A stretch of DNA of 64,000 nt from Rheum nobile (Eukaryota > Streptophyta > Magnoliopsida > Caryophyllales > Polygonaceae): NCBI GenBank assembly GCA_027886185.1, contig WOAB01000761.1:1054001-1118000 (forward strand), given 5' to 3'. The notes under the pieces were generated by a model. That model saw nothing but the letters and a program-made list of their open reading frames with translations, ran no database searches and was not told the origin of the DNA. Positions 36,234-48,959 of the stretch are shown piece after piece. The first letter of the stretch is position 1, and each line of letters starts with the position of its first letter. The position numbers were made by a program, and so were the translations under genes.

Positions 36234-36454
36234 CAACACAACTGAATGTTCTAAGATTATTATCAATCACATCAAAAATTGTACTAGAACTAAATGGAAA
36301 AAAGACAAAAGAGAGGCTAGAACTTGGCTTGAAAGAGAGGGGATTTGAAATCTTCCTTGTATCACCTAGGATCTCCTAGGATTTTGTAAGTTTTGCTACT
36401 TACCTTTGAATGAAATTCTTACCTTTTCATTAAAAAAAAAAGATAAAAATGGAA
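36234..36454 (+). other. Possible retroposon tail, unassigned
   Basis: About 200 bases end in CATTAAAAAAAAAAG at 36430-36441, like the A tail of a LINE or SINE. The preceding TTTTGCTACTTACC stretch is not recognisable. It abuts the LTR fragment that follows. Confidence 0.3.
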
Positions 36455-38733
36455 TAAATGTGCAAGAGCAAACCGCCACTTGCCTTGAATCACGAAGAAA
36501 GTTGATCGGCGTATCGAAAATGGTTGCTTTTGAAAATCAAATTGGCTCCCTGCTTTATTTCCAATCCAAAAGAAATTTCGAGACGTACCCAAATCACACA
36601 CAATAAATAAATTATAAATATATAATTTATTCAATATCGAAACTTGAAGGATAAAATGTCTCGGTTTCTAATTGAATTTATTTAACTCTAAATAAATCAA
36701 TTTTCAAGGCTTATTAATAAAACGATCATTTATACGATACTAAAAATTAATTAGTCGTATATTCTAAATAATCATATCCTAAATAAATTGATCCAATGAT
36801 TTATTTATAATCCAAAAAATTTCTAACTCAAAATATTGCCTAAATGAAGAGTTATAATTTACCCATTCATAATATAAGGTAATTTTAGAAAAATTAAAAT
36901 TAATTTAATTTTTAATATTCATAAGATTAAATTAATCCTAACATATTTTTCATTAATCCAGATTAATTAAATTGATCAAGATTAAGCCAAAATAAATTAA
37001 AACAAAATACCCAAATTCGCAAATCGGACCAAACCAAGACGTCACCGGACTCGCAGTTGGTACTCGTCGAAATAACTCCAAATTAGGGCTCGTCGGGGAA
37101 CCTTAGGCGTCGATGTGGGACGGGTGCAGTTAACTGCCTCAAAGTTTATTATTCGAATTCTAGCTGCCTCAAAGTCTATTGTTCGAGTACCCCCTCTGTA
37201 TTCTCCCCTGCCTCCGCACCCCTATCCTCCCCCGCTTAATCCTAAAGATGTAGGCAATTGCAAGGATTAAGCTCCAACTTGCTCGAATTCTAGCCAAGAA
37301 CAGAGGCTTTGGGATTTTAGATTTCGTGAGGAAGATCGATGAAATTGGATGACAAAAATTCAACGATTGAAGACCTATTTATAGGGGTTGGAAAGGGTTC
37401 GGAAAGATCTTCAAAATCATATAAAATAACGATGGAAACGATCTAGAATTGGCCCCTGATTTCTTCAAGTTTCCATGACGCGTTTTCCGATGATATTCTT
37501 GCCTTCTATAACAAAATTTGATCTCGTCTTTGGCTTATACATCCCGATTTTATGGAGATCTTGCGCATTTTTATTAGGGGTGTTCATCCGGTCCGGACCG
37601 GACCTATTTGGTCCGGTCCAATTCTGGTCCGGTCCAGGACCGGTTAGACCGGATTTTATTTAAAAAAAATAAAAAATTAAATTCTTATTTAAAATCTATA
37701 AAAAAAATATCTAAAAAACATATATACTCCTAACTTATTAAATTTAAAAAAATATCTATAAAAAAATACACATAAATCTCCCAAAAAACATATAAATTAA
37801 AAAAATTAAAATTAAAAAAACCCGATCCACCGATCCGGACCGGTTTTTTTCCGGATTTGGACCGGACCGGATTAAGAAAATTATCTGGACCAGAGACCGG
37901 ACCGTATTTTCACCAGTCCGGTCATTTCCGGTCCGGTCCGGTCCATTTTTGAACAGCCCTAATTTTAATCCAACCTATAAGGCCCAATACTTGATTGGAT
38001 TAAACGAGGAAGAACGCGACCCAAATCCGCCAATGAGCTTGGCTGAGCTCATTGGCTGTTGGGACGGAGGAGATGAACAGTAACAAAATCGGGCACCTCC
38101 ATTTTTGGCTTATTTGCAATATTTGCCCAACTTTTAAAGTTATGACAAAAATGCCCTTGAATAACTTTTCAAAAATTACAAAAAATAGCCAAACTTATTT
38201 TATTAATAGTTCTAAGTTTCTAATATTATTTTAACGTAAAATTAACTTAGGTTAAAATAAACCTTAAGTTACCCCTTTCTTATAATTTTAACCATACCTA
38301 AACCCCTTTTTAACACTTGTTAAATTGGCTCAAGCATTCTAAGTTAAAATTGATAAGTTTATTTAAATTATAATTAACATAAGGTTAATCATAATTTAGA
38401 CCATCCATAACATATTGAGATAACATACTTAAGGTATTTATTATTTTATCCCTCCCATGGATAAACATAATAATTCTTATAACCTTTATTATTAAAATTC
38501 TAAAACTATATTTATTGTTATACTTATTTATTTATTTATTTCTACACCAAACTATTATATCCCATTTCATACTTTGTATAAAATTATCTTAACCTAACTT
38601 TGAACTTAAGTTAACAAAAATTTTAAATTACTCCTTCAAAAGAAATAAAAAATCATAAATTTTATTTTTATCAAATTAAAATTACCATATTACTCTTCTA
38701 ATTTAAGTGGGATATTACATGGTATCGGAATTC
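36455..38733 (+). mobile_element. 3' part of a gypsy LTR with adjoining initiator-Met primer site
   Basis: The LTR fragment ends GTGGGATATTACA at 38719. It is followed immediately by TGGTATCGGAATTC (38720-38733), close to the usual TGGTATCAGAGC primer-binding site complementary to initiator tRNA-Met. This fixes its identity as a 5' LTR on the plus strand. GCAAGAGCAAACCGCCACTT at 36467 matches the solo LTR at 14760, so the two are relatives. The start of the LTR is missing, and the internal region is replaced after a dozen bases by the end of an unrelated minus-strand gene. It carries a MITE. Confidence 0.7.
37567..37969. mobile_element. GGTCCGGACCGG-rich hAT-type MITE
   Basis: The element at 37575-37961 (387 bases) has ends TAGGGGTGTTCA and, as reverse complement, TAGGGCTGTTCA. 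Subterminal GGTCCGG arrays lie on both sides of an AT-rich centre. The flanks ATTTTTAT (37567-37574) and ATTTTAAT (37962-37969) are an 8-base duplication with one mismatch. It is nested in the LTR fragment. Confidence 0.8.
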
Positions 38734-38744
38734 GTTGAGTGCGC

Positions 38745-40586
38745 GCTTAGCGGGTTACGGGGGCAGAGGCGGGAGAGGATGGGATGTGGAGGGTGCGGGG
38801 GAGGATGCGGGTGTAGAGGCGAGAGCGGATACGGGTGCGGAGGCGAGGGCGAATGCGGGTGTTGAGGCGGGGGCGAATGCGGGGGCAGATGGGTGTGCGG
38901 AGGCGGGGGCAGATGGGTGTGCGGAGGCGGGGGCGAATGCGGCGGAGGATGGAGGTACGGAGGCGGGGGCGAATGCGGGGGAGGATAGGGGTGCGGAGGC
39001 AGGGGAGAATACGGAGGGGGCAGGGATGGAGATGGGGACGGGGGCAAATGGGGGTGTAGATGGGGCGGAGGCGGAAGCAGATGAGGATGGGGGTGCTAAT
39101 GGGTATTTAAAGGCAGAAGCAAAGGAGGGTGCGGGGGCGGAGCTGCCTGGAATAGTCTCCATAACCGGGTCAAAATCGTCCTCGAGGTACGAGCGGTGAG
39201 TGGCGGAGGGGGCCTCTGGATCAACGGCGGATGCATGTGTCACAATGTCATTGTCGAACCTGAAATGCAACCACGTCTGCTCGAAATCCAATTCCATCGG
39301 CACAGGGTCGTCGGGGATGGGCGCGTCCGATCGCAACTGTTGGATCTCATCAATTAGAGCTCTGGCCACATGAAGATCAGCATCGAGCAAATGCAGTAAC
39401 ACCCCACTCCGCTACACGACGGGTGCGCTCTCTATCAGCCCGATGTGTATCACTAGCTAGGCGACCACATCCTGATATTCATGATTATTTTAATTAGTAA
39501 TTATATTTTTCATTATTTCATTTCATATTTATATTTTCTTTCATTCTGTAATAATGATTTCTTATTTAATCCTAGTATTTGTTTAATATTAATTATTAAT
39601 TAACTAATTTTTCATTAATCATCTCTTATTCTTAATTAATATTTATTTATATGCGTTTTATAATTATTTTAGGGGCATTGTTTTATAATTATTTCTTATT
39701 CAATTTATCTATTTTCTCTACTTATTTCTCTAATATGTATTAAATATTTGTTTTTTATGTTAATTCTTCTTTTATCTAAGACTTATTACTATTCTTTCTT
39801 TATTTAGTAATAATCATTATTATACTATGTGTTTACTTTCTACTTGTTATTTCATAATTCACTCTTTTTTCTAAGTTTACAATTCATTATTATGTTTTTG
39901 GCAATTATAATTATGACTAAATAATTTGACCTAATATGACAAAATGTAACAATTTGATAATCATAAATATCAAAATATTGAACATGCCAAAATATCACAA
40001 TATTAAACATGATAAAATTTTAAAATCATAAAATAACTACATTAACGAAATATCCATGCATAACAAAATATAAATTTAACTAATAAATGACTAATTCGGT
40101 ATTTAACTAAATTAATTTTGTAACGAATCCACATGATCATATTGAATTTGACATTCTTACAATTTTAGGAACAAAATTCACATGCATACGAACAAAATGT
40201 AACAATTTCACATTCATAAAAAATACTAAATTAATATTAATTCAAAATTTAACTAATACATAAATAATTTGGTATTTATTAAAAAAAACTAAATTGAACT
40301 TACGTACCTCAAGAGCACCCCACGACGAATCACCGTGTATGCGACCTCCATTAAGTTCGCCCCGAGCGCCATCGGGTCGTCTTCCATGCGTCATCTGGTT
40401 CACGATCATGAGGGGCTCCACCGCTGCACCTTCGCAAGCGTCGCCACCAGTCGAAGCGCCACCACTGTCGGTCGGACCGCCACCGCCAGCATGCGCACTT
40501 GTCGCCGCCGCGGAGTCGCCACCGTGAACGTTGTCAGTCGCCGTGCTTATCACCTTAGAGGAGCCATCGTCGCCGGTGTCAACCAT
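38745..40586 (-). pseudogene. Unrecognised two-exon gene with Pro/Ala/Ser-rich tail, decayed
   Basis: Exon 1 (40308-40586, 93 codons) begins MVDTGDDGSSKVISTATDN, is rich in Gly, Ala and Asp, and ends at a strong GAG/GTACGTAAG donor. The intron (39472-40307) is AT-rich and ends ATATCAG. Exon 2 from 39471 continues in frame with DVVA, a stop, LVIHIGLIESAPVV, a second stop, then RSGVLLHLLDADLHVARALI, and remains open to the truncation near 38745. The two stops (39457-39459 and 39412-39414) are both TAG, as would arise from CAG. After a folded-looking segment of about 110 residues, the rest is degenerate repeats of Ala-Pro-Ser in a CG-rich minisatellite. The 3' end is lost where the LTR fragment joins. 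I do not recognise the family. A transposon-borne gene is likely given the palindrome array upstream. Confidence 0.45.
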
Positions 40587-40757
40587 GATTTTGTTTTTGG
40601 GGGGAAATTTGCGGGAGGAGGCGAGAAGAAAAGAGAAGGAAGAAGAAAGGAGAGAGAAAGAAGAGATCGTCGGCAGGAGAAGGGGAAAGAAATTGCAAGC
40701 GGCGGCAGGCGAGCGAGTAAGAAGAAAGGTATGTGGCGGAATTTTAAACCTACAGAG

Positions 40758-40930
40758 GTACGCAGACGGGATGCGTACCTCTTTTTTTGGAATTTTTTTT
40801 TGAAAGTCTGGTGCGCTTCTTGGACGCGTACTGCTTTAATTCATTTTTCAAAAAAAGGCCGGGACACATCTAAGACGAGTACCCCTTTGATTTTTTTTTC
40901 TTAAAACAGGTCGGTACACTTCAAAGACCC
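40758..40930. repeat. Array of short palindromes separated by T/A tracts
   Basis: The clearest unit is GAGGTACGC, 9 bases, GCGTACCTC at about 40756-40782, with perfect 9-base arms. Looser inverted units follow near 40808, 40859 and 40908, separated by runs such as TTTTTTTTGGAATTTTTTTTT and TTTGATTTTTTTTTC. The spacing of 45-55 bases and T-tract spacers match the layout at both ends of the large Mutator-like element, though the palindrome sequence differs. Confidence 0.5.
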
Positions 40931-41084
40931 ATTTATTTTTTTAAATCTGATGTGGTATATGTAGGCGTTAGCGATCAAGGTGTGCACCAAAGGTGCATAC
41001 CCTTTTGGAGTTTAAAAGAAAAAAATGGAGTGTATATAGCATCACCCTAAAAGTATTGATTGAATTATTCGTGCTTTTGTATTG

Positions 41085-41410
41085 TAATCTATATGCATTT
41101 AGAGTGTATCGTATATGCATTTTGAACTTCAAAGACAAATATAAGTTGCATTAGGGGTAAAAGTCTTGGTTGAACTATATATGTTTTTGTATTGTACACT
41201 ATGTACATTTGGAATGTATCGTATGTGTATTTCTAAGAGAAACACGAGTTAGTCGTGGGTAAAGGTTTTGGTTGAACCATATGTACTTGTGTATTAGACA
41301 CTGTGTGCATTTTGAATTTCTAAGACAAAAACAAGTTGGTTAAGGAGTAAAAATTTAGGTTGGACTATATGTGCATTTAGATTGTATCATATGTGTATTT
41401 TGAATTTATT
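41085..41410 (+). repeat. Degenerate tandem repeat, period ~100-120 bases
   Basis: Units with GTATCGTATGTGTATTT, CTAAGACAAA, AGTTGG/C and GGTTGAACTATATGT recur four times with high divergence. There is no coding potential. Confidence 0.5.
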
Positions 41411-42277
41411 ATGTATGTGTATAAACTAATACATAATGTAAGTTTGAAATAATTATATTTTCGATTTGTAACCTAATTCGTAGGTATTTTGGGTGGGAAA
41501 AAAACATTTGTGCCAAAATTGCGATTAATGCATATTTACAATCATTTAGATAATTAAAGAAAAAAGAGGAATTAAAAAATAAAATGAAGAAAAGAGGTGA
41601 TAGTGGGGGGGATTCGAACCTAGTAGAAAGCAGTTCCCTTTCCATGCATGAACCATCTATTGTAATTGGTGTACCTAATTAGTTAATTATATATGGTCTA
41701 TTTAACTCTTGTATTATTAAGCCCATTTGTAAAAGCAAAGAAAGTGAGCCGTATTTCTCATCCGGGTCGCGAATCTAACGGTTCATTCCTCACCATTCTC
41801 GTCCAAAAATGCATTCTCACCAGATATATTCAAAAACAATAAAGGGCAAAATAGTAATTGGATAATTAAATTTGTCTATATGACATAGTTAATTGGAATG
41901 TATAATAGATAATTGTTCCCAAACATGTTGTAGTGAATCCATGAAGACCATTTCAGCACGACCACCCAAACATTGGACTTTAGATCCATTAATTGAGAGT
42001 TTCTGATGGATCCGTAAGTTTGTCATAACAAGGTTACCCATCTTTGGGTTACAACAGATCACGGGGGCAAAATCCTCCCAAACATTGTGTTCTTCATGGT
42101 GAGTCCTTCATTTAAAATCAATTGTATCTTATTTTCATGAAAAACTAAGAAACAAACGCATATCCCCATACAGAACATAGGGAAGTAGGGGATGAGGAAT
42201 CCCCACCCCGTCGCATGAATGGAATCCCCAGCTGATTGATATCCTAGACCGAACCTCCTTAAAAGTAACAAAGCTTA

Positions 42278-43088
42278 GGCCTCGTTTGGTATATTTTCTG
42301 TAATCGGATTGGAATAAGGAATCAGAATGGAATCGAAAATCAAAATAAATCATTCATATAGTTTGGCGTTTGGTATTGTTGTGGGAATGAACCATTCCTT
42401 TAATGTAGTGTTTGGAGATGCTGGAATGAGTCATTTCTGAAAAATATTATTTGGTTGTATATTACATCTAGAATGAGGAATTAAATCCATTTTATATAAC
42501 AAAACACAAAAAGGCCTCTTATTCATAACTATAGTGCTTGATAGAAGGCCTTGAAATTATGGGTTAAAGCCTACCTGGAAACTATAATTTAAACATCAAA
42601 TAGATTATTGAAAGAATTTAAGGGAAAAAACGTTCAACTGCCTATTATTAAGAACAAACTGATGCAATTAAACAATATTAACCCTAAACATTTCTACACC
42701 AAAAAAGATCAACTCAAATAGGTTTAACAATCAAAGAGTAGAAAAATAGGTGAATTGATACATATGACTATATGAGGAAAATACGAATTGAAGGTTAAAG
42801 AAGCACATGAAGAAATCCAAATAGTAGACAGAGAAGGCCGATCCACTGAATTTTTTTGAAGTTGTTCATCATTGATTTGTACAAGGAAGAAATTTGAGGA
42901 AAATGTCTCGAGGGCGGACGAAATCAATACGAGCGGGGACGGCATCAGGAGGACGCCGGGAAGAACTCGAGATCAAGGTTGTGCTAGTAGAAGTTTAGGA
43001 GCGGTAGAGGAGAAAAGAACCTACACCTTAAAATCGAGCATTCCTCGTTCCGATTCATCATTCCACAGGAATCAAACCAAACGAGCCC
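42278..43088. mobile_element. PIF/Harbinger-like MITE
   Basis: The left end is GGCCTCGTTTGGTATATTTT. The right end as reverse complement is GGGCTCGTTTGGTTTGATTC. GG(G)xxxGTTTGGT termini are typical of Tourist-like elements. The 3-base flanks are TTA and TTG, so the expected TWA duplication is only partly preserved. No transposase frame remains. Confidence 0.6.
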
Positions 43089-43572
43089 TTGGTATTTCAC
43101 ATGACCAGCACGCTTAGACGAGACTTCGTTTAAGTCGTATTTATTACAGTTCATTCAAGAGCAGGCAAAGTCAGCTAACGTACAATCCAAAGGGGGAAGC
43201 ATTACTTGAATCTTCCACTATTACATCAAAGGCGCCTGAAAAAGGCCTATCCAAATTTACCAATTTAAGTTAGGCACATGTAATTGTAGCATGCATGATC
43301 CTGAAGGCAACAAACATATATACAGCAAGAAGCTCCGTTTCTTTCCCGTGAAATAACTCCACACTTGCAACAAACAATGTTGTTTCTCCTCCTCCCTCCT
43401 ATTTCTTCCCGTTTAATCCACCACTTCCGGGCTTCTATTTAGCTTCCCAGCCATTGATTAATCGGGCCTGAGAGGAGATTCCATGAAGCATCAAGTTCGC
43501 CAAAATTTGAAATCTCTAGGCACTCATGACAGGTCATTAGGTTTTTTCAAAGTAAAGCTCAGGAATATATGC

Positions 43573-46500
43573 TTACCTTCGTTGATTGCACATCTGGCAA
43601 GCTGATGCCGACATGGCATTTGCATATGTGCAACGGTCACAGGACCAGTAATCTGAATCATCCACGGCCCTGCCTGGTCCACTAGATCTTGAAGTTGCTC
43701 CCTTTCCTCTTAAGCTTCTGCCCCTGCTACTGCTACTGCCACTACCACCACCACCACCACCACCTCCTCCCAAGGTTTTCGAGCCTGCACCTCGGCTGCT
43801 TGCACCATGGGAATCCACATCCGACAGACCATTCTCTAGAGCTCGCACTAGGTTTTCAAAGTAGTTTCGGGTCACACTGCTTCCAAAAGTAGTGATATAT
43901 TTAGATGTGATCAAGACAAGCAAACACTTAGCATGGAAGATGAGACCAATAATGCACCTGGTTAAACCCGCCAGCTTTGTACGGAATTCATTGAAGTCCT
44001 TTGATGGGCCTTCTGCAGTCAGGTATGCCTGCAGCTCCTTCTCTGCACATTGATGAAGCCGTTCTAAACCAGCCTCAGCTTCACCTGTGGAAGAGAGAAA
44101 TCAGCAACTGGAAGAGAAAATATATTTTATATGATCAGAATTCACACGACATTACCCTGCAAGTATTCAAAGAACTGTCGCTTCCCGTGTTCATGTTCGG
44201 GTAGATAGTAACCATATGCATATGTCCACTTTAAGACTCGCCGGCATTCCACAATCTGCAAACCTCAAAAGATCACTCAAGGAACTAGATCTATTTTGAA
44301 GAAATTACCTTAACTAATTTAGTATGAAAATTCACCTGTGACCATGCTTCTGTAATAAATTTCAGCTGCGACTCTGGCTGGCATTGTACATCACTTAGCT
44401 TCTCCAACTGGAAAAATCCATGTTAACACCTCAATCTCCAGAATTCATAAGAGAAATGAAATCCAAGAAGAACAACTAAACATGACCTCATGCCAGCAGA
44501 GATTACAAATGCCTAATGCTAATGCTAATGCTAATGCCATACAGAGAGTCAGGACAATTCAACATGGCATGATATTACATGGTTTCTTAGCTTATTTACT
44601 TCTACAGTCTATGTGCATGCAAATGCAACTGTATAGTCTCCATGAGGACCAAAGACACTTTCTTCATCCCTCCAGCCCCATACCCGACACAATGTATATA
44701 TAAAACCTCCTAACATCATGCAATGCAGAAAAACTAAATAATGAAAGGTCAATAATCTGGAAAGGAGAGGTTTACCAGAAGCAGTTCAGTTTGTAATGTT
44801 CATGGATAAGCATGTTAAAATTATAGCGACTATGAGGATCTGCTTACATGAACACTTTGCATCTGTTGAAGATCAGCAATTGCCTTTTGCCTAGACTGCA
44901 GGAAAGAATATGAAAAAGAGAAACTTTATGCAGACAAGTAAATAAACATGACTGACTGTGTGGCAGACAGCCGAAACTACACCAAGCTACAGTTGACAAA
45001 GGGGAATTAGAAAGGCAAGGAAATTGCATAAATTATTAACAAATTAGTCAAACTCTGAACTAATACATACTGACTGGTTGGTCGCCCATCTTTCATAGTA
45101 ATGAGTGTATCTCTCCAGGGAGTTCTTGGCCATCTCCCTTCGTTTCTCAGCATCATCATACTAGAACCATCAGGAAAGATTCCTTATTTAATAAGATTGG
45201 GAATAATATAAATCAAGTTGCTTATAGAATAAGACACATCATCTTACAACTCCTTGCTGCTTTGCTGTTTCATATCGATTGCATGCATAGAAGCCTCCTG
45301 TCCTCTCCCCATGGTCAGACCACGCACCAAGGCAAAGCCTGAATATTTTCATCGAAAATGAGTATAATACACAATGCTCAAAATATATATAGACAGATGA
45401 GTAACAAATGCCTGAATAGAGGAGCAACTAAACAGCACAGCATGAACTTACCAGCAAAACTCAAATTTACAAGGTGGTGTGCAGGTTATATGCATACATC
45501 CTTGATTCTTCTCAATTGGGCGCTTGCACTTGGGACATGGTTTGGAATTAGCCAGTATCCTGCCAGAAAAACTATAGCTGGTAATGATCCATAAAAAGTC
45601 ATGTTTAAGATACATGCATAGCTCCAAGGAGAAGTCTCAAGTCCCAAACCCAATTTTATGGGGGCTACCTTTTAAGATCTTGCATTTGAACAATGAAAGG
45701 AGAGCGGCATCAAAAGGAGAAAAGGGGAAAGGGGGAGACCAGCCTAACTTTAGTCTTATAAGTGCTTAATAAGCATCAGATGAAGAATCCTCAAGTGGTT
45801 GATATATTGAGCTGAACTCATCGACAAATACCAAAGTCATAAAGCCCAAATTGGTTTATCAAAATTCAGTTTGCATCATTTGTAGGCCAATGTCAATCAA
45901 AGAGGTAGTGGACAGCCTAAAAAATATTATTGAACTATGATTCTATGACCTAGTGAAAAGATAAGAAGCAGCAGCCAATAGGATAATAAAAACAGAATAT
46001 TTTCACTAGTCACATGCCTCCCTCTTTGACTCTTCCATTCCTATGATTAGCTGGTCAGCCTCAGACATCAATACTACCATTACCACTAAAATAGTATCAT
46101 ACTGAGATTATTGTGTCCTGCTTCCATCTTAGACCAGCTTAACCATTACAAGCAATAGCAGATTCAATTTGTGTCAGCTGATTGAACTTGCTATAAAGGT
46201 GAAGCAGGGAACAAGTTTCTATACCAATCTTTACATACCAATTCATGTTTTCTGATTCTGCACTATTCTTTAAAATCCACTTGGCCACAGTCCCACAGTC
46301 AACCGGTCGATGAGCTTCCTCTGTGCACTGTATATTTATAGTTATATCACTTGTCATTTGTCAAGCAAGGAGGGGGCATCCAATGAAAAGACTAGAAGAG
46401 GGAAAACTTACATTCCAGCAAAAGCTATAAGAGCAACGGCATGTAACATCATAGGTGCCACTGCCAACAACAAAATCCACAGCATAATCACAGCCAGGGG

Positions 46501-48693
46501 CAGGACACCATTTAGCCTGCAAAAGCAAACAGACAGCCAAAGGCAAGCAATTAGAATCTTGTTTGTCTACAGGGGAACCATTGAGGTACTATTTGAAGTA
46601 AATCAACTGACACCAACGATTTGCACTTTGACTATGCTCATGATGGAATTGCTTCAATGCCAATCTGCAATTACCTTCCTGTTGTCTTCAATATAAGATC
46701 TTAAAAAATAACGGGCATACTTCTTCCGATCATCCTCAGAAGCCAACAGATCTATCATATCTTGACCAACAACCGCACAGCAAGATGGATCAGGACATCG
46801 CAACATTAGACATCCAGGTCCATCATTAATTGCAGTAGTTATATAACCTGTACATGGGAAATCCATACAAGGATTAGGTGAAAAATTAGGAATTATAAAC
46901 TTCCATTCCAGGAGAATTTAGTCAAAGCTAACTAGAGGGTAATAGGCCTATAAAGTATCATTTCTATATTCTTCTGAAAAAATGCTGCTAAAATTGGCTT
47001 GGTCAAGAGGGAGAAAATTACCCGCCCAGCAAGAATTACAATATGGATGTCCGCATGCTGCTGCATAGATGTCATCCTTTGGAAAGGTTTCAAAACAGAT
47101 GCCGCATGCCACCTGTCCCAGTTAACTCATTAATATCAAAAAAAAAAAAAAAAAAACAAGTTTACATGAACCACACCCAATATCAATAATGAGCATTCAT
47201 CTCTAAGATAAAATATGTGCCAAAATACAAAATTCTAATACTTACTTCTCTTGCATTGGATAGGTTTACAGAAGGGTTCTCCAACAGACCAACAGTCTTT
47301 CTAACCTTCTCTTCATTAGCAAACCATTCATCGTGCACTTTGCTCACACTCCTACATGGTCAACTAGCTACAGGTCAATCAAAAGAAATAATATACCACA
47401 ATGAAGGGTTAAATCATATTCAGTCTCATGAGCCAGACAGTTTAAAAGTTAGATGGTGCTTGTACTCCTTGTAGGAACAAAATAAAAGCATCCAACCGTA
47501 AAAAAAAGCAAGAGAAATAAATGAATGTGTTGTGATCATATGAAACAGATCCGCTTGAGGAACTATGATAGCGCTTTACCAGTTGTAGTGCCGGAGAAGA
47601 TATCCAGCTTCAACCCTTGAAATGGAAAGCACTGTAGATATCCTTGTGATATCTTCTTCTTGGCATTGACGAATATCAACTTCACTTAATGTGGTATAGC
47701 TTGGCTGAAGATAAAACATACTTTTAAAATCCATACAAGAAAAAAATGTACAAAGGAAAGAGCCCTTTCATTCATCTTTTACATCTACATCTAGGAATTG
47801 AGTACAGTTGCTAGTTTTTCCATTTGATACAAGAACAACAAATATTTTACTAACAATGGTTGCACGAGAATCGCACTGCTTAATTTAAGCAACTCCAGTT
47901 TTTATATGCTACTAATTAGCATTAACGAGGAGCACATCCCTTGATCAACTGAAACTTTGTCTCTGAGTACTAAAAACCTAAGATCACATGCCTGATAGAG
48001 CAACAAGCTTAAGTGAGCAGATCATACGCTCCAGTTAATGGCATTTATAAAACAGCAATGAACTCCTATCAACAAAAGAAAATGTGAAATAAGAAATTGT
48101 TCCTAAGAACACATCTTCCACCAACGGAACATATAGGAACTGATTAAAATTAATAAAAGCCCGACTAAATACAAAAACAGAACTTCTAACTCGGGAAAGC
48201 TGAACTTCAAACTTCAATAATTTACCAGGCGAGTCAGTGAGACATCTTCGATATACAGTTACCAGAAGTCCATTTTGAAACAACAACGGAAATTTTACAA
48301 GCACATAAGCTAGGCTTCAAGCTCACGCGATCCTATCAAAAAGCTAAGATTGGCGTAGATTGATTGATGAATTATACTCGGCTTAGAAAAAATATTATAC
48401 CTAACTTGAAGCCCAAAAATAACGAAAAATGAGCACAAAGCAACCTGATATCAGCAACCACCCAACCAAAATTTGAATAATTTCAATAACAAAATCATTG
48501 AGAAACTCGATTAAAAAGACAAAAACGGAACCTGATGGCGGCGCAAAGTGAAATCATCGGAATCCTCGGAATCATTGTCGATAAACTCGTAATCGCCGTC
48601 GGCAGCATCATCAAAATCGACGGTGTCGCCACTGTAGAAGTCTTCTAGCGATTCGACATCGTTGGCGTCATGCATGTCATCATCCGATTCCAT
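43573..48693 (-). CDS. RBR-type E3 ubiquitin ligase, ARIADNE family (ARI7/ARI8-like)
   Basis: Fifteen exons on the minus strand: 48532-48693, 47580-47704, 47246-47351, 47022-47112, 46675-46847, 46412-46516, 46239-46327, 45452-45559, 45248-45338, 45071-45160, 44848-44895, 44336-44407, 44156-44255, 43958-44084 and 43573-43876. They total 1791 bases and encode 596 residues, normal for plant ARI proteins. Domains in order: an acidic N-terminus (MESDDDMHDANDVESLEDFY); RING1 from about 133 (CGICFETFP, then CGHPYCNSCW); an in-between-RING region with CRCSYSFCW; RING2 from about 292 (CPKCKRPIEKNQGCMHITC), where Cys near 305 is the expected thioester-forming residue; the Ariadne helical domain at about 345-500; a Gly/Ser-rich linker; and a RanBP2-type finger at the end (WSCDRCTYANAMSASACQMC). 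It takes ubiquitin from an E2 and passes it to substrates. No lesion is seen. Confidence 0.96.
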
Positions 48694-48727
48694 TTGTAAC
48701 AGCAAAATCAGGCGGCGGAGAAATCCG

Positions 48728-48736
48728 AAACCCTAG
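48728..48736 (-). promoter_or_regulatory. Telo-box in the ARIADNE 5' leader
   Basis: AAACCCTAG lies about 35 bases upstream of the start codon, in the inverted orientation relative to the gene (CTAGGGTTT on the coding strand). The motif is common near plant housekeeping start sites. Function is inferred. Confidence 0.3.
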
Positions 48737-48959
48737 AAATTAGGTAGACTGCCTCCGAAGAATCCTCAATTGATCGTCTACGCTGCTGAAAATGTCAAAA
48801 TAAGTCTCGATTGAGACAAAAAAAAATGGCGACTGAAATAGACGGAGGAAGATTGAGGAGTGTGCGAACGAATTCTGGAGAGCCCGTTTGATGAATACTG
48901 CTCAGGTGCGAATAGATGATGGGCTTACTGGCTTAGCAGTGCCAATGGAGAAGGGTTCT

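Noticed and set aside
38735..39199. Plus-strand frame of 154 codons rich in Gly, Ala and Glu
   Set aside because: It is the antisense of the Pro/Ala/Ser repeat region of the minus-strand pseudogene, and its composition follows from the same minisatellite.
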